DNA from: Spirochaetes bacterium RBG_16_67_19
GTDB lineage: Bacteria; Spirochaetota; Spirochaetia; SZUA-6; DRHE01
Reading direction: 5' to 3'
DNA: 11,348 bases
Assembly (NCBI GenBank): GCA_001829505.1
Contig: MIBK01000082.1
Location: forward strand, 631-11,978
A program made the position numbers and the translations under genes. Positions 7,559 through 11,348 of the stretch are shown one piece after another. How positions within the stretch are numbered: the stretch's first letter is position 1; the number at the start of each line of letters is the position of its first letter. The notes under the pieces were generated by a model. That model saw nothing but the letters and a program-made list of their open reading frames with translations, made no database searches and had not been told where the DNA came from.

Positions 7559-8521
7559 TCAAGGGATGGGGTTTACGCTGCCCACGGAGTCCTCGTCCAG
7601 CAGGGCCAGCAGGAGCCGGTCCACGCCGAGGGCCGCCCCGGAGCAGGACGGCAGCCCGGCCTGCAGCGCGGCGGCCAGTTCCCAATCCACGCGGTGCGGC
7701 TCCCGGGCCCGGCGCTTGGCCTCGCTCTGGCCGCGGAAGAACTCCTCGATAGCCGCCGCGTCGGTGGCCTCGCTGTAGCAGTTGGCGACTTCGATCCCGC
7801 CGAGGTACAGCTCCCAGCGCTCCGCCCAAAAGCCGGAACGGCGGGCCAGAGTGGGCACGGCGGCCGGATAATCGAACAGCACCAGCGGCCGGTCGGCGAG
7901 CAGGGCCGGCTCCACGAAGCTCAGGAACACCTTGTGAAATACGTCGGCCCAGCTGTCGTCCTCGGCCACCGTCACTTCCAGGGAGCGGGCCCGCCGGGCC
8001 AGATCCTGCAGGGCGCCGAGGTCCTCCAGCTTCCAGCCCAGCTGCCGGCGGAAGGCTTCGCGCATGGACAGCCGGCGGAAGGGCGGGGTGCAGTCCAGGC
8101 GGCGGCCCCGGAAGCGCAGGATCGGCTCCAGGCCCATGCGTTCCAGCAGGAAGGCGAACAGCTTCTCCAGTATGACGATGGATTCCAGGTAGTCGGCGCC
8201 CACCGCGTACCATTCCAGCATGGTGAACTCCCGGGAGTGCAGGGGACTGTCCGGTTCGTGGTTGCGGAAGCACCGGCAGAGCTGGAAAAGGCTGCCGCTG
8301 CCTTCGGCCAGCAGGCGCTTCATCCACAGCTCGGGGGAGGGGATCAGGTAAAGCTCCTGGTCGCCGGAGGTGCGGAACACTTCCAGCGAGCTCTCGGGAA
8401 TCAAGGCGGGGGCCAGCAGCGGCGTGTCCACCTCCAGGAAGCCCAGGCGGCGGAAGAACAGGCGGATCAGGTGCAGGACTTCGCTCCTGCGGCGCAGGAC
8501 GGACAGGCGCTTGCGCGTCAC
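7559..8521 (-). CDS. epmA: EF-P lysine ligase (EpmA/GenX/PoxA, class II LysRS paralogue)
   Basis: Uses ATP to attach (R)-beta-lysine to EF-P Lys34. Residues from GTG 8521, 320 in total: motif 1 around LGFLEVDTPLL (26-36), motif 2 FQLCRCFRNHE...EFTMLEWY (79-105), GIEVAN...E in the active site, and motif 3 CSGAALGVDRL (293-303) with Arg302. Ala297 matches E. coli EpmA Ala298, where LysRS has Gly, a change tied to beta-lysine specificity. The OB anticodon-binding domain of LysRS is absent, and length is close to E. coli EpmA (325). Adjacent efp strengthens the call. Oddities: motif 2 has one extra residue and HSREFT instead of HNPEFT; the C-terminus is about four residues short. Start: the GTG at 8521 lies just after a TATAAT, implying a leaderless mRNA. 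The ATG at 8572 (17 residues longer) would overlap both the promoter and the divergent gene's ATG. The frame remains open further upstream, but that stretch lies inside the peptidase gene. Confidence 0.92.
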   Translation of the reverse strand: MTRKRLSVLRRRSEVLHLIRLFFRRLGFLEVDTPLLAPALIPESSLEVFRTSGDQELYLIPSPELWMKRLLAEGSGSLFQLCRCFRNHEPDSPLHSREFTMLEWYAVGADYLESIVILEKLFAFLLERMGLEPILRFRGRRLDCTPPFRRLSMREAFRRQLGWKLEDLGALQDLARRARSLEVTVAEDDSWADVFHKVFLSFVEPALLADRPLVLFDYPAAVPTLARRSGFWAERWELYLGGIEVANCYSEATDAAAIEEFFRGQSEAKRRAREPHRVDWELAAALQAGLPSCSGAALGVDRLLLALLDEDSVGSVNPIP

Positions 8522-8528
8522 GACCTCG

Positions 8529-8557
8529 ATTATAGCGACAGCCCGCCGCAAAGTCAG
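8529..8557 (-). promoter_or_regulatory. Predicted sigma70-type promoter for epmA-efp (leaderless)
   Basis: On the minus strand, CTGACT (8557-8552, 4 of 6 matches to TTGACA) is followed by a 17-base spacer and a perfect TATAAT (8534-8529). Seven bases later is the GTG at 8521, so transcription would begin at or one base before the start codon. The preceding GAGGTC is too close to serve as a ribosome-binding site. This is an AT-rich island in high-GC DNA. Prediction from sequence only. Confidence 0.6.
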
Positions 8558-8563
8558 TATATT
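8535..8563 (+). promoter_or_regulatory. Predicted sigma70-type promoter for the M16C peptidase (leaderless)
   Basis: GCGACA (8535-8540, 4 of 6) is followed by a 17-base spacer and TATATT (8558-8563, 5 of 6). Seven bases (GTAGCCC, no Shine-Dalgarno) separate it from the ATG at 8571, so the mRNA would start at or one base before the ATG. Its elements interlock with those of the opposite promoter: each -35 directly abuts the other strand's -10. Confidence 0.55.
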
Positions 8564-8570
8564 GTAGCCC

Positions 8571-11348
8571 ATGCTAAACCCCGCCCCCGGCGCCCGCTTT
8601 TCCGGCTTCGAAGTGCTCTCGGTACTGCCGCTGCCCGAGTTCCGCGGCGTGGGGGTGCGCTGCCGGCACCAGGACAGCGGCCTGGATGTCTTCCACCTGG
8701 CCTGCGAGGATCCTGAGAACCTCTTCGCCTTCGCTTTCCGCACCCCGCCGCCGGATGACAGCGGCGTGGCGCACATCCTGGAGCATTCGGTGCTGTGCGG
8801 TTCGCGCCGCTTCCCGGTGAAGGACCCGTTCGTGGTGCTGCTGAAGTCCAGCCTGCAGACCTTCCTGAACGCCTTCACCTTCCCGGACAAGACCGTTTAC
8901 CCGGCCGCCAGCCAGCTGGAAAAGGACTACTTCAACCTGTTGGAGGTATACGGGGACGCGGTGTTCTTTCCGCGCCTGGATCCGGAGGTGTTCCGCCAGG
9001 AGGGACACCGGCTCGAGCTGGCCGCTGACGGCAGCCTGAACCGGGTGGGGGTGGTCTACAACGAGATGAAGGGCTCCTTTTCCAGCGCGGAGGTCATCGT
9101 GGCTGACCTGTCCCTGCGCTCCCTGTTCCCCGCGGGGCCGTACGGGCTGGAATCCGGGGGCCTGCCAGCCCGTATTCCGGGGCTGACTTACGAGGGCCTG
9201 CGGGACTTCCACCGTCGCTGCTACCACCCCTCCAACTGCCTGCTTTTCCTGTACGGGAACATCCCGACGGAGAAGACCCTGGAGTTCCTGTCCACCAGGT
9301 TCCTGGAGGGACGGGCCGCCGCAGAGCCGGCCCCGGCCATCGGACTTGAGCCGCGCTGGAGCGCCCCGCGCTCCGCGGAAACCGTGTACCCGGTGGAGCC
9401 GGGAAGCGAGGCGACCAGCAAGTCCTCGGTCACCGTGAACTGGCTGACGGTGCCGGTCACCGACCCGCTCGCCCTCCTGGGCATGGAGCTGCTCTCCGAG
9501 GTGCTGGTGGGCAACCCGGGTTCCCCGCTGGCCCGGGCGCTGCTGGAGTGCGGTCTGGGACAAGACCTGTCCCCGACCACCGGTCTGGATACGGAGCTGG
9601 CCGAGCTCGCCTTCAGCGTGGGCCTGCGCGGCTGCGGGGCCGAAAAGGCGGGCGAGGTGGAGGCCCTGATCCTGCGCACCCTGGAGGACCTGGCCACGGG
9701 GGGGATCCCGGAGGAGATAATCCGAGCCGCGGTGCACCGCGTGGAGTTCCGCAACCGGGAGATCGTGCGCGGGGGGCGTCCCTTCTCTCTTTCCCTGATG
9801 CGGCGCGCCCTGCGCGGCTGGCTGCACGGGAGGGAGCCGGAGCTGACCCTGGAGTACCACCGGTGGATGCAGGCCCTGCAGCAGGAGTTGTCCGCCGGTC
9901 CATATCTGGAAAAGCTGTTGCGGGCCCAGCTCCTGGACAACCCGCATCGCAGCACCGTGCTGGTGCGCCCGGATCCCCAGGCCGCCGCCCGGCAGTTGAG
10001 CGAGGAGCGGGCCGGGCTGGACAGGATCGCCGCCGGGCTGGGACCCGCCGAGCGACGGCAGATCGAGGAAGAAAAGCGCCTTCTGGCCCTGTTCCAAGAA
10101 AGCCCGGACCGCCCGGAGGACCTGGCCCGCCTGCCGAAACTGCGCCGGGCGGACCTGCCGCGCACGGTGGACACGGTGCCCACTTCCGTCTTGTCCCTGG
10201 CACCGGGTGCCCTGTTCCACGAGCTGCATACCAACGGGGTGGTGTACCTGGACCTGGCCCTGGAGGTGTCCGGGCTGGAGGAGCAGGCCAGCGCGCTGCT
10301 GCCGCTGTGGGCCCGGGCGGTGTGCGCTTCGGGGCTGCCGGGCCAGCCCTGGCATCAGATCGCCTCCCGCCTGTCCCTGGTGGCCGGCGGCTTCAGCGCC
10401 GCCCTCGGGGCGGACACTCCGGCCGGAGGCAGCCGCCCCGCCCAGCACCTGATTTTCCGCGTGAAAGCCCTGGAGGAGAACCTGGAGCCGGCTCTCGAGT
10501 TGGTGGCCTCGCTGCTGGTAAAGGCGGATTTCCGCGACCTGGAGCGCCTGGAGATGCTTTTCCAGGAGCTGCGCAACGACCTGAAGGCCGCCCTGGTCCC
10601 GGGCGGCAGCTACTTCGCCTCTCTGCGGGCCGGAGGACGCCTGTCGGAGGCCATCGGCCAGGAGGAGCGGTGGAAGGGAGTGAGCCAGCTGGCCCGCCTG
10701 CGCCGCTATGCAGGGAAGCCGGGGGAGCTGGCCGGCGAGCTGGAGCGGCTGGGAGCGGCGCTGATCGACCGCGACCGGATCACCCTGAACCTGACCTGCG
10801 ATGGGAACGGCGCGCGCCGTGCGGAAGGCGCCGTGCAGCGCTTCCTGGCCCGGCTTCCGGCCGGGACCCCGGCCAGGTCCGCGGGCGGATCGCCGCCCGT
10901 GCTGGCCGACGGGCGGAAGCTGGAGGCGCTGATCACCTCCACCAACGTCAACTTCGCCGCCCTGGCGCTGCCGGCGGCCTCCTTCGGGACCGAGGAGAGC
11001 ATCCAGGAGGCCATCCTGGCCCACTACCTTTCCACTGGTTTCCTGTGGGAGCAGGTGCGCATGAAGGGCGGGGCCTACGGAGCCGGCGCGTCGGTAAGCA
11101 GCCTGGAGCGGGTGTTCACCTTCACCTCCTATCGCGATCCCAACATCGTCCGCACCTTCGACTCCTTCCGCCAGGCCCTGGATTCGGCGCGGGGGGAGCC
11201 TTTGAGCGAGGAAGCCTTCGAACAGGTGCTGATCGGCGCCGTGGGCCGGGAGGAGAGACCCATGGCCCCCGGAGAGCGCGGGTACACCGCGCTGAAGCGC
11301 TCCCTGCTGGGGATCAGCGACCGCATGCGACAGGACCGGCGCGACCGG
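8571..11348 (+). CDS. M16C zinc metallopeptidase, PreP-like (3'-truncated by window edge)
   Basis: Clamshell zinc peptidase of the presequence-protease (PreP/insulinase) group, which degrades free peptides. The frame is open from ATG 8571 to the last base (926 codons); PreP-type proteins are about 970-1,040 residues, so a short C-terminal piece is missing. Residues: inverted zinc motif HILEH (68-72), followed by LCGSRRFPVKDPF and FLNAFTFPDKTVYP as in PreP. The third zinc ligand is Glu165 in VVYNEMKGSFSS. In the C-terminal half, VRMKGGAYGAGAS supplies Arg830 and Tyr836, spaced as the conserved Arg and Tyr of PreP. All catalytic parts are therefore present. The N-terminus has no signal peptide, so it should act in the cytoplasm on leftover peptides, perhaps signal or Clp-derived fragments (inference). 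PPP at residues 59-61 may need EF-P for smooth translation. Divergent from epmA across 49 bases. ATG chosen because a -10 element ends 7 bases before it and homology begins soon after. Confidence 0.93.
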   Translation, partial: MLNPAPGARFSGFEVLSVLPLPEFRGVGVRCRHQDSGLDVFHLACEDPENLFAFAFRTPPPDDSGVAHILEHSVLCGSRRFPVKDPFVVLLKSSLQTFLNAFTFPDKTVYPAASQLEKDYFNLLEVYGDAVFFPRLDPEVFRQEGHRLELAADGSLNRVGVVYNEMKGSFSSAEVIVADLSLRSLFPAGPYGLESGGLPARIPGLTYEGLRDFHRRCYHPSNCLLFLYGNIPTEKTLEFLSTRFLEGRAAAEPAPAIGLEPRWSAPRSAETVYPVEPGSEATSKSSVTVNWLTVPVTDPLALLGMELLSEVLVGNPGSPLARALLECGLGQDLSPTTGLDTELAELAFSVGLRGCGAEKAGEVEALILRTLEDLATGGIPEEIIRAAVHRVEFRNREIVRGGRPFSLSLMRRALRGWLHGREPELTLEYHRWMQALQQELSAGPYLEKLLRAQLLDNPHRSTVLVRPDPQAAARQLSEERAGLDRIAAGLGPAERRQIEEEKRLLALFQESPDRPEDLARLPKLRRADLPRTVDTVPTSVLSLAPGALFHELHTNGVVYLDLALEVSGLEEQASALLPLWARAVCASGLPGQPWHQIASRLSLVAGGFSAALGADTPAGGSRPAQHLIFRVKALEENLEPALELVASLLVKADFRDLERLEMLFQELRNDLKAALVPGGSYFASLRAGGRLSEAIGQEERWKGVSQLARLRRYAGKPGELAGELERLGAALIDRDRITLNLTCDGNGARRAEGAVQRFLARLPAGTPARSAGGSPPVLADGRKLEALITSTNVNFAALALPAASFGTEESIQEAILAHYLSTGFLWEQVRMKGGAYGAGASVSSLERVFTFTSYRDPNIVRTFDSFRQALDSARGEPLSEEAFEQVLIGAVGREERPMAPGERGYTALKRSLLGISDRMRQDRRDR

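Noticed and set aside
6831..8327. Minus-strand frame (498 codons) across efp and epmA
   Set aside because: Out of frame with both conserved proteins and with no motifs.
7559..8521. Lysyl-tRNA synthetase
   Set aside because: It lacks the N-terminal OB anticodon-binding domain, is only 320 residues long, has the EpmA-type Ala in motif 3 and sits beside efp.
8522..8572. Extension of EpmA to the ATG at 8572
   Set aside because: It would translate through the TATAAT and the whole divergent promoter, and its ATG overlaps that of the peptidase. The extra 17 residues show no similarity to EpmA. Kept only as an alternative start.
7277..8716. Plus-strand frame (479 codons) across efp, epmA and the divergent spacer
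   Set aside because: Runs opposite two conserved genes and has no domain.
8574..11024. Minus-strand frame (816 codons) opposite the peptidase
   Set aside because: The plus-strand frame carries the complete M16C catalytic set; the antisense sequence is low-complexity Gln/Gly/Leu-rich.

Overview
The window is a compact, protein-coding stretch of a high-GC bacterial chromosome, with third codon positions almost always G or C. It holds six genes and no gap longer than about 55 bases. The content suggests a Gram-negative-type bacterium: a ClpC-type unfoldase, an exported all-TPR protein, an EF-P/EpmA pair and a cytosolic M16C metallopeptidase. The phylum cannot be fixed from the sequence. Spirochaetota or a less-studied high-GC lineage would fit, but this is only a guess. 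No mobile element, CRISPR array, tRNA or rRNA was seen.

Left block (1-6903, plus strand). The 3' 98% or so of a clpC-like gene enters from the left edge. After 17 bases comes a GTG-started gene for a 965-residue exported protein made of about 25 TPR-like units. This abuts or overlaps a gene for a 2-isopropylmalate-synthase-like enzyme. Spacing and strand suggest one operon, although the three functions do not belong to a known common pathway. The LeuA-like enzyme keeps its metal ligands and C-terminal regulatory domain, but several substrate-pocket motifs differ from canonical LeuA, so its substrate is open.

Middle (6904-8521, minus strand). A 55-base convergent junction carries two small hairpins with identical apical sequence. 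Beyond it lie efp (elongation factor P) and, upstream in the same transcript, epmA (EF-P lysine ligase). EF-P has Lys34 in a PGKG loop, the residue modified by EpmA in E. coli, so enzyme and substrate appear to be encoded side by side. The aminomutase EpmB is not in the window.

Right block (8522-11348). A 49-base divergent spacer separates epmA from a plus-strand M16C (PreP-like) zinc peptidase gene that runs off the right edge. The spacer contains two interleaved sigma70-like promoters. In each, the -10 hexamer ends exactly 7 bases before a start codon and no Shine-Dalgarno site is possible, so both genes look leaderless. This shared promoter is the most unusual regulatory feature seen. No wholly new multi-gene system could be demonstrated; the best leads are the promoter, the remodelled LeuA-like enzyme and its odd operon.
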